Positions 46,779 to 56,126 are shown, counted from the first letter of the stretch. The stretch: 64,000 nt of DNA from Pseudomonas bananamidigenes (GCF_001679645.1 NZ_LRUN01000001.1:186001-250000); one strand, 5' to 3'. The notes: generated by a model from the sequence alone, not told the origin. Program-made: numbers and translations.

Positions 46779-47528
46779 TCAGATTACCTTCGCTTCGTTT
46801 TTCAGTTTCTCGACCAGTTCAGCCACCGACTTGACCTTGATGCCCGCGCTGCGTGCCGCTGGCGCTTCGACTTTCAGGGTCTTGTTGGTGGAGGCGGTGG
46901 AAACGCCCAAAGCGTCCGGAGTCAGCGTCTCGAGAGGCTTCTTCTTGGCTTTCATGATGTTTGGCAGGGACGCATAGCGCGGCTCGTTCAAACGCAGGTC
47001 GGTGGTGACGATGGCCGGCAGCTTCAGGGAAACGGTCTGCGCGCCGCCGTCGATTTCGCGGGTCACGGCAACGCTGTCGCCGGAGACTTCGACTTTCGAG
47101 GCGAACGTGCCCTGACCGTAGCCGCTCAGTGCTGCGAGCATCTGGCCGGTCTGGTTGTTGTCGCTGTCAATGGCCTGTTTGCCCAGGATCACCAGCTGAG
47201 GCTGTTCCTTGTCGACCACGGCCTTGAGCAGCTTGGCCACGGCCAGGGAGGTCAGTTCTTCAGCGGATTCGACGAGGATGGCGCGGTCGGCACCCAGAGC
47301 CAGCGCGGTACGCAGTTGCTCCTGAGCGGTGGACGGGCCGATGGAGACGACGACGATCTCGCTCGCAACGCCTTTCTCTTTCAGGCGTACGGCCTCTTCC
47401 ACTGCGATTTCGCAGAAAGGGTTCATCGACATCTTGACGTTGGCGAGGTCTACGCCGGAATTGTCCGCCTTGACGCGAACCTTGACGTTGTAATCCACAA
47501 CGCGTTTGACAGCTACAAGAACCTTCAT
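46779..47528 (-). CDS. etfB: Electron transfer flavoprotein subunit beta
   Basis: 249 residues. [41 protein letters not shown], the [22 protein letters not shown] recognition-loop region and the AMP-binding fold fit EtfB. GAGGAA ribosome site. First gene of the etfBA operon, divergent from the ETF-ubiquinone oxidoreductase gene across a 525-base regulatory region. Confidence 0.96.
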   Translation of the reverse strand: MKVLVAVKRVVDYNVKVRVKADNSGVDLANVKMSMNPFCEIAVEEAVRLKEKGVASEIVVVSIGPSTAQEQLRTALALGADRAILVESAEELTSLAVAKLLKAVVDKEQPQLVILGKQAIDSDNNQTGQMLAALSGYGQGTFASKVEVSGDSVAVTREIDGGAQTVSLKLPAIVTTDLRLNEPRYASLPNIMKAKKKPLETLTPDALGVSTASTNKTLKVEAPAARSAGIKVKSVAELVEKLKNEAKVI

Positions 47529-47641
47529 GGATTCCTCGTTACTCTCCGGTGAAAAGAAAGTCGCCTAGGCGAACCTGGCGGTTGATGCTCATCGGGCACA
47601 AGGGCACCTCCAAAAACGCCGGCCGAGCGGACTGACCGTTC

Positions 47642-47657
47642 GTCAGTCGTGACTGAC
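47642..47657. repeat. Perfect inverted repeat upstream of etfB
   Basis: GTCAGTC, two bases, GACTGAC: seven-base arms, perfect. It lies 114-129 bases upstream of the etfB start. The shape suits a TetR-like dimer site but no regulator is known for it here. Confidence 0.5.
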
Positions 47658-47794
47658 AAGTCATGCCGCTTCGCGGTGTGTAAACTGCGCGCCGAACCTG
47701 CGCTGCGCATCACCGGATACCGCCTTCGCCCTGTCTTTAGAGGTGCTCTTGAAACCACCATTCAGCCTACGGCGAGCGCAAAACCGACCGTATC

Positions 47795-47820
47795 TTGACC
47801 GGAACGCCCATTCTGGTCAA
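47795..47820. repeat. 26-base inverted repeat in the etf intergenic region
   Basis: TTGACCGGAA and TTCTGGTCAA separated by six bases; nine of ten arm positions pair. Centre-to-centre spacing suits a dimeric regulator. Not recognised as a known operator. Confidence 0.5.
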
Positions 47821-47880
47821 TACGCCAAAATGCCCTGTCATAAGCCGCGCTTCTTTGATTTCTCTGGCCTCGAGCCAATT

Positions 47881-47894
47881 CAAACAAACGTTTG
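47881..47894. promoter_or_regulatory. PsrA-type operator
   Basis: CAAAC, four bases, GTTTG matches the published Pseudomonas PsrA pattern (C/G)AAAC-N2-4-GTTT(G/C). PsrA is a fatty-acid-responsive TetR regulator, and the etf genes are reported members of its regulon. The box ends two bases before the -35 of the promoter at 47897, so binding would block it. Confidence 0.75.
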
Positions 47895-47896
47895 TA

Positions 47897-47925
47897 TTGG
47901 ACGCTAAGAGTGGTGTAGATATAAT
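47897..47925 (+). promoter_or_regulatory. Sigma-70 promoter for the ETF-QO gene
   Basis: TTGGAC at 47897-47902, 17 bases, TATAAT at 47920-47925: five of six and six of six consensus bases with optimal spacing. Expected start near 47932, giving a leader of about 120 bases before the GTG at 48054. Confidence 0.8.
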
Positions 47926-47965
47926 GCGCCGCCTAGAGAGAAAGGTGGTTTGCCCATTATTACCC

Positions 47966-47980
47966 TTGACGTTAACGTAA
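47966..47980. promoter_or_regulatory. LiuR-like palindrome in the ETF-QO leader
   Basis: TTGACGTTAACGTAA contains the perfect palindrome ACGTTAACGT. It resembles operators attributed to MerR-family LiuR, a regulator of branched-chain amino acid catabolism and ETF genes in proteobacteria. It is about 40 bases downstream of the expected start. Assignment is by resemblance only. Confidence 0.5.
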
Positions 47981-48053
47981 AGGCAATAACGGATACGACA
48001 CCGAACCTCCAAATTAGAAAAAAAACTGTTGAGCCTTGAGTAGGAGATAGCCT

Positions 48054-49718
48054 GTGGAACGCGAATACATGGAATTCGACGTGGTCATCGTCGGTGCCGG
48101 CCCCGCTGGCCTGTCCGCCGCCTGCCGTCTGAAGCAGAAGGCCGCCGAAGCCGGTAAGGAAATCAGCGTCTGCGTGGTCGAAAAAGGCTCCGAAGTCGGC
48201 GCACACATCCTGTCCGGCGCCGTATTCGAACCACGGGCCCTGAACGAACTGTTCCCGGACTGGAAAGAACTCGGCGCGCCGCTGAACACGCCCGTCACCC
48301 GCGATGACATTTTCGTGCTGAAAAACGCCGAAAGCGCGCAGAAGATTCCTGACTTCTTTGTGCCCAAGACCATGCACAACGAAGGCAACTACATCATCTC
48401 CCTCGGCAACCTGTGCCGCTGGCTGGCCCAGCAGGCCGAGAATCTGGGCGTGGAAATCTACCCGGGCTTCGCCGCTCAGGAAGCGCTGATCGATGAAAAC
48501 GGCATCGTGCGCGGGATCATCACCGGCGACCTCGGTGTCGACCGCGAAGGCAACCCGAAGGAAGGCCTGTACACCCCGGGCATGGAACTGCGTGGCAAAT
48601 ACACGCTGTTCGCCGAGGGCTGCCGTGGCCATATCGGCAAGCAACTGATCAAGCGCTACAACCTCGACAGCGATGCCGACGCCCAGCACTATGGCATCGG
48701 CCTGAAAGAAATCTGGGAAATCGACCCGGCCAAACACCAGCCAGGCCTGGTGGTGCACACCGCCGGTTGGCCGCTGGACATCATGGGCACCGAAAACACC
48801 GGTGGTTCCTTCCTCTATCACCTGGAAAATAATCAGGTGGTGGTCGGTCTGATCGTCGATCTGTCCTACAGCAACACGTACCTGTCGCCGTTCGATGAGT
48901 TTCAGCGCCTCAAGCATCATCCGGTGCTCAAGCAATACCTGGAAGGCGGCAAGCGCGTCAGTTACGGCGCCCGCGCCATCTGCAAGGGCGGCTTGAACTC
49001 GCTACCGAAAATGGTGTTCAAGGGCGGCGCGCTGATCGGTTGCGACCTCGGTACCCTGAACTTTGCCAAGATCAAGGGCAGCCACACCGCGATGAAGTCC
49101 GGCATGCTCGCCGCCGAATCCGTGGCCGACGCGCTGTTCGCCGACAAGGACGGCACCGAAGAGCTGACCACCTACGTCGACGCCTTCAAGAAGAGCTGGC
49201 TCTACGAAGAACTGTTCGCCAGCCGCAACTTCGGCCCGGCGATCCACAAGTTCGGCGCCATCGTCGGCGGCGGCTTCAACTGGCTGGACCAGAACATCTT
49301 CGGCGGCAAACTGCCGTTCACCCTGCACGACACCAAGCCGGACTACGCCTGCCTCAAGCTCGCGGCCGACTGCAAGAAGATCGACTACCCGAAACCCGAC
49401 GGCAAGATCAGCTTCGACAAGCTGAGCTCGGTGTTCATCTCCGGTACCAACCACGAAGAAGAACAGCCGTGCCACCTGAAACTGACCGACCCAAGCATCC
49501 CGCTGAGCCGCAACCTGCCGATGTACGACGAACCGGCGCAGCGCTACTGCCCGGCCGGCGTGTATGAAGTGATCACCCAGGAAGACGGCGAGAAACGCTT
49601 CCAGATCAACGCCCAGAACTGCGTGCACTGCAAGACCTGTGACATCAAGGATCCTTCGCAGAACATCACCTGGGTGACGCCGGAAGGCGCCGGCGGTCCG
49701 ACCTATCCAAACATGTAA
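48054..49718 (+). CDS. Electron transfer flavoprotein-ubiquinone oxidoreductase
   Basis: 554 residues. FAD motif VVIVGAGPAGLSAACRLK near residue 8; C-terminal ferredoxin-like cluster with cysteines in YCPAGVYEV and NCVHCKTCDIKDPSQNI; ubiquinone-binding central part (GMELRGKYTLFAEGCRGH, GWPLDIMGTENTGGSF). Passes electrons from EtfAB to ubiquinone at the inner membrane. Start is GTG at 48054 with TAGGAG eight bases upstream. A terminator follows at 49737-49762. Confidence 0.95.
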   Translation: MEREYMEFDVVIVGAGPAGLSAACRLKQKAAEAGKEISVCVVEKGSEVGAHILSGAVFEPRALNELFPDWKELGAPLNTPVTRDDIFVLKNAESAQKIPDFFVPKTMHNEGNYIISLGNLCRWLAQQAENLGVEIYPGFAAQEALIDENGIVRGIITGDLGVDREGNPKEGLYTPGMELRGKYTLFAEGCRGHIGKQLIKRYNLDSDADAQHYGIGLKEIWEIDPAKHQPGLVVHTAGWPLDIMGTENTGGSFLYHLENNQVVVGLIVDLSYSNTYLSPFDEFQRLKHHPVLKQYLEGGKRVSYGARAICKGGLNSLPKMVFKGGALIGCDLGTLNFAKIKGSHTAMKSGMLAAESVADALFADKDGTEELTTYVDAFKKSWLYEELFASRNFGPAIHKFGAIVGGGFNWLDQNIFGGKLPFTLHDTKPDYACLKLAADCKKIDYPKPDGKISFDKLSSVFISGTNHEEEQPCHLKLTDPSIPLSRNLPMYDEPAQRYCPAGVYEVITQEDGEKRFQINAQNCVHCKTCDIKDPSQNITWVTPEGAGGPTYPNM

Positions 49719-49736
49719 GTCGATCCGTTGAACATC

Positions 49737-49762
49737 AAGGCTCCCTGTATGGGGGCCTTTTT
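49737..49762 (+). terminator. Intrinsic terminator after the ETF-QO gene
   Basis: AAGGCTCCC pairs with GGGGGCCTT (one G-U) across loop TGTAT, followed by TTTTT. Confidence 0.8.
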
Positions 49763-49784
49763 GTTGCCTGCGATCTGTAAGGGA

Positions 49785-50675
49785 TCAGGCCGCGCGCTCT
49801 TCCCCCGGACTACGCTCGAAATAGCGTTTGTACTCACGGCTGAACTGCGACGTACTTTGATACCCCACCCGATGTGCCACCTGCGCCACCCCAAGCCCCT
49901 CGGCGACCAGCAGCGTCTGCGCCTTCAACAAACGCAGACGCTTCAGGTACTGCACCGGCGACAGCAACGTGCTGCGTTTGAAGTGCTCGTGAAAGGTTGA
50001 AACGCTCATGTTCGCGCACCCGGCCAGCGTCTCGACGTTCAACGGCTCGGTGTAGTGCGCATGCAGATGACTGATCGAAGCCGCCACCCGAGCGAACTGC
50101 CCCTGCTGTTCGACCAGCGCCCGCAGCACATCAGCCTGAGGTCCGCGCAACGCCACAAACAATAACTCTCGAACACGCGCCGGTCCGAGAATCTGGCACT
50201 CCAGCGGATCATGCAGACAACGCAGCAAGCGTTCGACGCAACCGCGCATGTCATCGTCGAGTACCACCGACGTCATCGACTCCGGGGTCTGGGCCGGAAT
50301 ATGGCGCCCCGGCGCCAGCCCCATGGCCAGCACCAGTTCCCCGAGCAGCACCCGGTCGATCGCTACCGACACCCCGAGCAACGGCGCGTCCGGCAACGCA
50401 TAGGTTTCGCATTCGAATGGCACCGGCAGCGCCTGGATCAGGTAATGCCCCGCGCCGTATTCCATGGTGCGCGGCCCCAGGTACGCCAGTTTGCTGCCCT
50501 GGGCGATGATCATCAGGCTCGGTTCGTAAATGTGCGGGCCACGGGCGACGTCGCAACTGGCGCGCAGCACCTGCACACCCGGCAGCCCGGTCTGGCTGTA
50601 ACCATCGCGCAGCGCCAGCGGTTCGATCAGCGAAACCAGGGTGGCGTTGGCATCAAGATGACGGGTCAATTGCAT
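49785..50675 (-). CDS. AraC-family transcriptional regulator
   Basis: 296 residues. N-terminal cupin-like AraC_N domain (SLMIIAQGSKLAYLGPRTMEYGAGHYLI near residue 54) and C-terminal double helix-turn-helix (LNVETLAGCANMSVSTFHEHFKRSTLLSPVQYLKRLRLLKAQ; VAQVAHRVGYQSTSQFSREYKRYF). Divergent from the alcohol dehydrogenase gene at 50866, across 190 bases. Members with this domain pair usually control an adjacent oxidoreductase, so the dehydrogenase is the likely target. Confidence 0.9.
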   Translation of the reverse strand: MQLTRHLDANATLVSLIEPLALRDGYSQTGLPGVQVLRASCDVARGPHIYEPSLMIIAQGSKLAYLGPRTMEYGAGHYLIQALPVPFECETYALPDAPLLGVSVAIDRVLLGELVLAMGLAPGRHIPAQTPESMTSVVLDDDMRGCVERLLRCLHDPLECQILGPARVRELLFVALRGPQADVLRALVEQQGQFARVAASISHLHAHYTEPLNVETLAGCANMSVSTFHEHFKRSTLLSPVQYLKRLRLLKAQTLLVAEGLGVAQVAHRVGYQSTSQFSREYKRYFERSPGEERAA

Positions 50676-50865
50676 CAGCTGGCTCTACAGAAAAAAACGC
50701 GGAAAAAGGGACAAAAACATCATCGCAGATCCTTCTGCCAATGCGACCTATCAACCCCGCATGCCGGAGGATTAGGCATGACACCCGGAGGAATCGCCAT
50801 GGCCGGACCACCGGACGGCGCCCAGAATGCGCCGCCTCATTTGTCACTGTTTTGCGAGGTTGCTC

Positions 50866-51918
50866 ATGTACACCGCCATCGGTTATGCCGCTCAAACGGC
50901 CACCACTCCCCTCGCCCCGATGAAGTTCGAACGCCGCAGCCCTCGTGCCGACGACGTCGCCATCGACATTCTGTACTGCGGCGTCTGCCACTCCGACATC
51001 CATCAGGCGCGCAACGAATGGGGCATCGCCGTTTACCCGCTGATGCCCGGCCACGAGATCGTCGGAAAAGTCACCGCCGTCGGTGCGAATGTCACCAAAC
51101 GCAAAGTAGGCGATCTGGTGGGTGTCGGCTGCATGGTCGACTCCTGCCGCACCTGCGAAGCCTGCCAGTCGAACCTGGAGCAATACTGCCTCGAAGGCCC
51201 AACCATGACCTATGCCACGCCGGACCGGGTCGACGGCAGCAACACCATGGGCGGTTATTCGGACAGCATCGTGGTCAGCGAACACTTCGTGGTGCGTATC
51301 CCCGAGAAACTGGATCCGGCGGCGGCCGCGCCGATTCTCTGTGCGGGCATCACCACTTATTCGCCGCTCAAGCATTACGGAGTGAAGGCCGGCGACAAGG
51401 TCGGGATTCTCGGCATGGGCGGCCTCGGCCACATGGGCATCAAGTTCGCCAAAGCCATGGGCGCCGAAGTGACGCTGTTCACCCGCTCGGCAAGCAAGGC
51501 CGAGGAAGGTCGTCGCCAGGGCGCCGATCATGTGATCGTCTCCACCGACGAAGAGCAGATGAAAGCTGCGGCCGGTCGCTTCGACTTCCTGCTGGACACC
51601 ATTCCGGTGCAGCACGACCTCAACCCTTACCTCGACACCCTGCGCTTCGATGGCGTGCACATTCTGGTGGGCCTGATCGAACCGATCGATCCGCCGGTCC
51701 ACGCCGCCAAACTGGTGCTGGGTCGCCGGGTGCTGGCCGGTTCGTTGATCGGCGGCGTCGCCGAAACCCAGGAAGTGCTGGATTTCTGCGCCGAGCACAA
51801 CATCAGCTGCGACATCGAAATGCTCGACATCCGCCAGATCAACGAAGCCTACGCCCGCATGATCGCCGGTGACGTGAAGTACCGCTTTGTGATCGATATG
51901 GCGACACTGAAGCTCTAA
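50866..51918 (+). CDS. Zinc-dependent NAD(P) alcohol dehydrogenase / aldehyde reductase (YahK type)
   Basis: 350 residues. Catalytic zinc ligands C38 and the GHE motif (H63, E64), with structural zinc cysteines C94, C97, C100 and C108; nucleotide-binding GILGMGGLGHMGIKFAKAMG near residue 181. This matches cinnamyl-alcohol-dehydrogenase-like enzymes such as YahK, which reduce a broad range of aldehydes. ATG at 50866 with GAGG upstream; an upstream in-frame start at 50827 adds no family sequence. Four bases separate its stop from that of the convergent IclR gene. Confidence 0.9.
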   Translation: MYTAIGYAAQTATTPLAPMKFERRSPRADDVAIDILYCGVCHSDIHQARNEWGIAVYPLMPGHEIVGKVTAVGANVTKRKVGDLVGVGCMVDSCRTCEACQSNLEQYCLEGPTMTYATPDRVDGSNTMGGYSDSIVVSEHFVVRIPEKLDPAAAAPILCAGITTYSPLKHYGVKAGDKVGILGMGGLGHMGIKFAKAMGAEVTLFTRSASKAEEGRRQGADHVIVSTDEEQMKAAAGRFDFLLDTIPVQHDLNPYLDTLRFDGVHILVGLIEPIDPPVHAAKLVLGRRVLAGSLIGGVAETQEVLDFCAEHNISCDIEMLDIRQINEAYARMIAGDVKYRFVIDMATLKL

Positions 51919-51922
51919 ACCT

Positions 51923-52732
51923 TCAAACCTGCACTTTTAAACCAAGTTCTGCCGAGAGCCGGGCCGTGACCCCTTTGATCAGGGGAATCAGCTCGGCCAT
52001 CTTCTCCAGCGGCATGTACGGCACGGTGCTGGCGATGCTGATCGCTGCGACGATGCGCTTGCTCGCGTCGCGGATCGGCGCCGCCACGCAGCGGATCGAC
52101 GGTTCGTTGTCTTCCAGATCGAATGCATAGCCACCGGCCACGTATTCCACCATGCGCTGTTCGAGCTGCTCCCACGACTGCTGGGGATGCTGCGGCCAGA
52201 ACTGACTTTTCCCACCCGCCGGCAGGCTGATGTCGTACAGACGCTGCCAATCCTGCGGCGCGTCATCGAGCATCAGAGCCTTGCCGATTCCGGTCCGCGC
52301 CAGCGGCATGCGGTGGCCGACCCGCGAGCGCATTTCCGGGCCGTTGCGTCCCGGGTTCTTCAACAGGTAAAGCACCTCGTCGCCTTCACGGATCCCCAGG
52401 TGAACGGTATCGCCGGTCAGCGCCGACAACTCGTCCAGATACGGCCCGGCCAATGTCGCCAGCGGCAACTCTTCACGCGCCTGGAAACCCAGTTCGATCA
52501 GTTTCGGCCCCAGCAGATAACCGACTTGCGGCACCACACGCAGGTAGCGCTCATCCACCAGACAACTGGCCAGACGATGGGTGGTGCTGCGCGTCGTGCC
52601 GATCAGGCGGGCAATCTCTTTGAGATCGCGGGCGCCACTGGCGACGGCCTGCACCACCCCCAGCCCGCGAAGCAGGGTCTGGGTGCCGGTCGGCGCGGCG
52701 TCCTTGGCATTTTTCGGGGCGTCTTCCTGCAT
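51923..52732 (-). CDS. IclR-family regulator of the galactonate operon
   Basis: 269 residues. Winged helix near residues 18-75 (TLLRGLGVVQAVASGARDLKEIARLIGTTRSTTHRLASCLVDE), then the IclR effector domain (GDTVHLGIREGDEVLYLLK, LARTGIGKALM, CVAAPIRDASKRIVAAISIAS). It is 60 bases downstream of dgoT on the same strand, at the end of the dgo genes. Control of the dgo operon by galactonate is inferred from position; in E. coli that role belongs to a GntR protein, DgoR. Confidence 0.87.
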   Translation of the reverse strand: MQEDAPKNAKDAAPTGTQTLLRGLGVVQAVASGARDLKEIARLIGTTRSTTHRLASCLVDERYLRVVPQVGYLLGPKLIELGFQAREELPLATLAGPYLDELSALTGDTVHLGIREGDEVLYLLKNPGRNGPEMRSRVGHRMPLARTGIGKALMLDDAPQDWQRLYDISLPAGGKSQFWPQHPQQSWEQLEQRMVEYVAGGYAFDLEDNEPSIRCVAAPIRDASKRIVAAISIASTVPYMPLEKMAELIPLIKGVTARLSAELGLKVQV

Positions 52733-52792
52733 ATCCAGCCTTTAGCGTTGAGCGAGGGAACGGGCGGCATTATGGTCGCCCGACAGGGACGA

Positions 52793-54103
52793 CTACAACT
52801 CGATGCGCTCGACCTTGCCCACCAGCAACACGTAGGACAAGGCACCGATCAGGGCCAGAATCGCGATGTAGGTAATGGCCGGTGCGAACGAATCGCCGCT
52901 GGCCAGAAAGCCGATGACAATCGGCGTGGCAATCGCCGACAGGTTGCCGATGAAGTTGAACACTCCGCCGGTCAAGCCCAGCAACCGCGCCGGTGCCAGG
53001 GTCGAGACCAGTGACCAGGTAATCGACGCCAGACCGTTGCCGAAGAACGCCAGGGCCAGGAAAGCAATCACCAGCGGTGTCGACTCGACGAAGTTGGCGC
53101 CGATGATCGAGGTGGAAATCAGCAACCCGCCAATGATCGGCAACTTGCGCGCAAACCCGACGGTGCAGCCACGCCGGATGAGGAAGTCGGAAAAGAATCC
53201 GGAGCACAGCACGCCGATGAACGCGGCGAGAAACGGCAGCGATGCCAGCAGGCCGGACTTGATGAAGTCCATGCCGCGATATTTCACAAGGTAGGTCGGG
53301 AACCACGTCAGGAAAAACCACAGCGTCGAGTTCAGGCAGAACTGGCCGATATAGTTCCCCCATAACTTGCGCTTGCTGAGGACGATGCCGAGATCGGTCC
53401 AGCTGAATGTCGCCTTTACTTTGGCGGTTTCGACGGCGATGTCCACCAGCCCGCCGCCCTCACGGATCAGGTCGATTTCGCCTTCGTTGGCGCCTTTGAA
53501 ATCCCGTGGCTCGCGATACACCGCGTACCAGATCGCCGCCCACACGATGCCCACCGCACCGGTCACGACAAACACCATGTGCCAGCCAAATTCATGTTGC
53601 AGCCACGCCAGCACCGGGGTCAGGAACGCCAGCCCGACAAACTGCCCGGAGGTGTAGAAACCGATGGCCGTGGCCCGCTCACGCTCGGGGAACCAGGTTG
53701 TCACCACGCGACTGTTGATCGGATACGCCGGTGCTTCCAGCGCACCGACCGCCATGCGCAGCACGAACAGCGCGATGAAACTGGCGGCGAAACCGAGCAT
53801 CACCGTGGCCAGCGACCACAACAGCAGCGCGGCGCTGTAAAGGATGCGCGGCGGCACCCGGTCCACCAGCCAGCCGCCGGGGATCTGCATGGCGGCGTAG
53901 GTCCAGCCGAACGCGGAAAAGATCAACCCGACATGCACCGGGTCGATGCCCAGTTCAGTGGTAAGTGCCGGGGCGGCAATCGACAGGTTGCTGCGGTCGA
54001 GGTAGTTGATGACCACGGTGATGAACAGCAGCACCATGATGAAAAACCGCTTGCGGCTGGGCGTGACTAATGTCGCTTGCCCGGTGAGGGTTTGCGGTTG
54101 CAT
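52793..54103 (-). CDS. dgoT: D-galactonate MFS transporter
   Basis: 436 residues with twelve transmembrane helices. The anion:cation symporter motifs are present: INYLDRSNLSIAAPAL near residue 33, GWLVDRVPPRILYSAALLLWS, and AVGALEAPAYPINSRVVTTWFPERERATAIGFY. Imports galactonate or a related hexonate with protons. Located 186 bases downstream of dgoD, with a REPIN in the gap, so its expression may be partly uncoupled from the enzymes. Confidence 0.9.
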   Translation of the reverse strand: MQPQTLTGQATLVTPSRKRFFIMVLLFITVVINYLDRSNLSIAAPALTTELGIDPVHVGLIFSAFGWTYAAMQIPGGWLVDRVPPRILYSAALLLWSLATVMLGFAASFIALFVLRMAVGALEAPAYPINSRVVTTWFPERERATAIGFYTSGQFVGLAFLTPVLAWLQHEFGWHMVFVVTGAVGIVWAAIWYAVYREPRDFKGANEGEIDLIREGGGLVDIAVETAKVKATFSWTDLGIVLSKRKLWGNYIGQFCLNSTLWFFLTWFPTYLVKYRGMDFIKSGLLASLPFLAAFIGVLCSGFFSDFLIRRGCTVGFARKLPIIGGLLISTSIIGANFVESTPLVIAFLALAFFGNGLASITWSLVSTLAPARLLGLTGGVFNFIGNLSAIATPIVIGFLASGDSFAPAITYIAILALIGALSYVLLVGKVERIEL

Positions 54104-54289
54104 GGGGAGCGCCTCTTCTTATGTTTATTGAGGTCGGGGGGGGGATGCAGATCTCCGCTCCATGGAGATCAACCTGTGGGAGCGAGCTTGCTCGCGAAGC
54201 GATCTATCAGGCGACATCGGTTTCGAATGTGCCGCCCTCTTCGCGAGCAAGCTCGCTCCCACAGTGTTTGGTGTCGGGTCAGAAAAGAC
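54104..54289. repeat. dgoD-dgoT spacer with REPIN and G9 tract
   Basis: The spacer holds an inverted REP pair (arms 54176-54198 and 54240-54262, cores GCGAGCTTGCTCGC and GCGAGCAAGCTCGC) and a run of nine G at 54136-54144. REP structures inside operons can stabilise upstream mRNA or lower downstream expression; that effect is not shown here. Confidence 0.88.
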
Positions 54290-55438
54290 TCACCACTCGG
54301 CAAAACTGCCATCGGCATGACGCCAGACCGGGTTGCGCCAGCGGTGGCCGACCGCCGCACGTTCGATCACGTACTCCTCGTTGATCTCGATCCCCAGCCC
54401 CGGGCCGTTCGGGATCTTCACGAAGCCTTTGTCGTAGTCGAACACCCGTGGATCCTTCACATAATCGAGCAGGTCATTGCTCTCGTTGTAATGGATACCC
54501 AGGCTCTGCTCCTGGATAAACGCGTTGTAACAAGCGGCGTCCAGTTGCAGACACGCCGCCAGTGCAATCGGCCCCAGCGGGCAATGCAGCGCCAGCGCCA
54601 CGTCGTAGGCTTCAGCCATGTTGGCGATCTTGCGGGTCTCGGTGATACCACCGGCATGAGAGGCATCCGGCTGGATGATGTCGACGTAACCTTCGCTCAA
54701 CACCCGTTTGAAATCCCAGCGCGAAAACAGTCGCTCGCCGAGGGCAATTGGTGTGCTGGTCAGCGGCGCCAATTCTTTCAGCGCTTCGTAGTTTTCGCTA
54801 AGCACCGGCTCTTCGATGAACATCAATTTGTAGGGATCGAGTTCCTTTATCAGCACCTTGGCCATGGGTTTGTGCACCCGGCCATGGAAGTCGACGCCAA
54901 TGCCGACGTTCGGCCCCACCGCATCACGCACGGCGGCGACGTTGGCCAGTGCCAGATCGACTTTCTCGAAGGTATCGAGAAATTGCAGCTCTTCGGTGCC
55001 GTTCATTTTCACTGCGGTAAAACCACGGCCCACCGCCTCTTTCGCGGCCCGCGCGGTGTCCGCCGGCCGGTCACCACCGATCCACGAGTACACGCGGATC
55101 TTGTCCCGCACCTGACCGCCGAGCAGATCACTGACCGACACGCCAAGGGCCTTGCCCTTGATGTCCCATAACGCCTGGTCGATGCCGGCCAAAGCGCTCA
55201 TGTGGATGGCGCCGCCCCGGTAGAAGCCGCCGCGGTACAGCACGGTCCAGATGTCCTCGATATTGCGTGGGTCTTTGCCGATCAGGTAGTCGGACAATTC
55301 CTCGACCGCAGCGGCGACGGTGTGGGCCCGGCCCTCGACCACAGGCTCGCCCCAACCGGTCACGCCCTCGTCGGTTTCGATTTTCAGGAAGCACCAGCGC
55401 GGCGGGACGATGAAGGTGGTGAGTCGGGTGATTTTCAT
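54290..55438 (-). CDS. dgoD: D-galactonate dehydratase
   Basis: 382 residues, enolase superfamily. [61 protein letters not shown], the metal ligands in [31 protein letters not shown] and [13 protein letters not shown], and [17 protein letters not shown] match E. coli DgoD along the whole length. Converts galactonate to 2-dehydro-3-deoxygalactonate. Third gene of the operon. Confidence 0.95.
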   Translation of the reverse strand: MKITRLTTFIVPPRWCFLKIETDEGVTGWGEPVVEGRAHTVAAAVEELSDYLIGKDPRNIEDIWTVLYRGGFYRGGAIHMSALAGIDQALWDIKGKALGVSVSDLLGGQVRDKIRVYSWIGGDRPADTARAAKEAVGRGFTAVKMNGTEELQFLDTFEKVDLALANVAAVRDAVGPNVGIGVDFHGRVHKPMAKVLIKELDPYKLMFIEEPVLSENYEALKELAPLTSTPIALGERLFSRWDFKRVLSEGYVDIIQPDASHAGGITETRKIANMAEAYDVALALHCPLGPIALAACLQLDAACYNAFIQEQSLGIHYNESNDLLDYVKDPRVFDYDKGFVKIPNGPGLGIEINEEYVIERAAVGHRWRNPVWRHADGSFAEW

Positions 55439-55486
55439 CTGCTTGTCTCTCTTGTTGGATGCAGCGCACGCAGCGCCGGAAAAGTC

Positions 55487-56107
55487 TTAGCAAAGGGCTT
55501 TCCAGGCCGCCACGTAGGCCCTGGCATTGGCCGCCACTTGCTCGGTCGTCATGCCCGGTTTGAACAGCCCGGAACCAAGACCGAAGCCTTTGACGCCGGC
55601 GTCGATGAACGCCTGCATGTTGTCCGGGGTGATGCCACCGACGGGCGCGAGAATCGTCCCGACGGGCAGCACCGCCAGCCAGGCTTTCACCACCGCCGGC
55701 CCCATCTGCTCGGCCGGGAACAGCTTGAGAATGTCTGCGCCCTCCTCCAGCGCTGCAAAGGCTTCGGTCGGCGTGGCAACGCCGGGCGACAGGTACAGCC
55801 CCGCCGCTTTCGCCGCGCGCAATACCTTCGCATCGCTGTGGGGCATGACGATCACCTGGCCGCCGGCCTCCTTCACCCGTTCGACCTGTTCCGGAGTCAG
55901 CACCGTGCCGGCACCGATCAGGCAATCGGCGGGCAGGGTCTTACGCAGAATGCGAATGCTTTCGTACGGTGCAGGGGAATTGAGCGGTACTTCGATGACG
56001 CGAAATCCGGCCGCGTACAGGACTTCTCCGACAGCTGCGGCTTCCTGCGGATGCAGGCCGCGCAGGATCGCGATCAGACCGTTTTGTGCCAGTGCTTGCT
56101 TGAGCAT
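55487..56107 (-). CDS. dgoA: 2-dehydro-3-deoxy-6-phosphogalactonate aldolase
   Basis: 206 residues, KDPG/KDPGal aldolase fold. Catalytic E39 in VIEVPLNS and Schiff-base K128 in DILKLFPAE are visible, with APVGGITPDNM and GFGLGSGLF at the phosphate site; LNSP after E39 is typical of the galactonate enzyme. Cleaves KDPGal to pyruvate and glyceraldehyde-3-phosphate. Nineteen bases after dgoK. Confidence 0.94.
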   Translation of the reverse strand: MLKQALAQNGLIAILRGLHPQEAAAVGEVLYAAGFRVIEVPLNSPAPYESIRILRKTLPADCLIGAGTVLTPEQVERVKEAGGQVIVMPHSDAKVLRAAKAAGLYLSPGVATPTEAFAALEEGADILKLFPAEQMGPAVVKAWLAVLPVGTILAPVGGITPDNMQAFIDAGVKGFGLGSGLFKPGMTTEQVAANARAYVAAWKALC

Positions 56108-56126
56108 GTCAGGCCTCCAGTCAGGG

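Larger units (their letters stand above)
47529..48053. promoter_or_regulatory. 525-base regulatory region between etfB and the ETF-QO gene
   Basis: No supported ORF. It holds, from left to right, a perfect inverted repeat (47642-47657), a 26-base inverted repeat (47795-47820), a PsrA-type box (47881-47894), a near-consensus sigma-70 promoter toward ETF-QO (47897-47925) and an ACGTTAACGT palindrome (47966-47980). The separate entries give each. The transcription start of etfBA was not located. Confidence 0.7.

Noticed and set aside
54136..54144. Run of nine G as a phase-variation tract
   Set aside because: It lies in the dgoD-dgoT spacer upstream of the dgoT start region and not in a coding frame; no promoter spacing effect could be shown.
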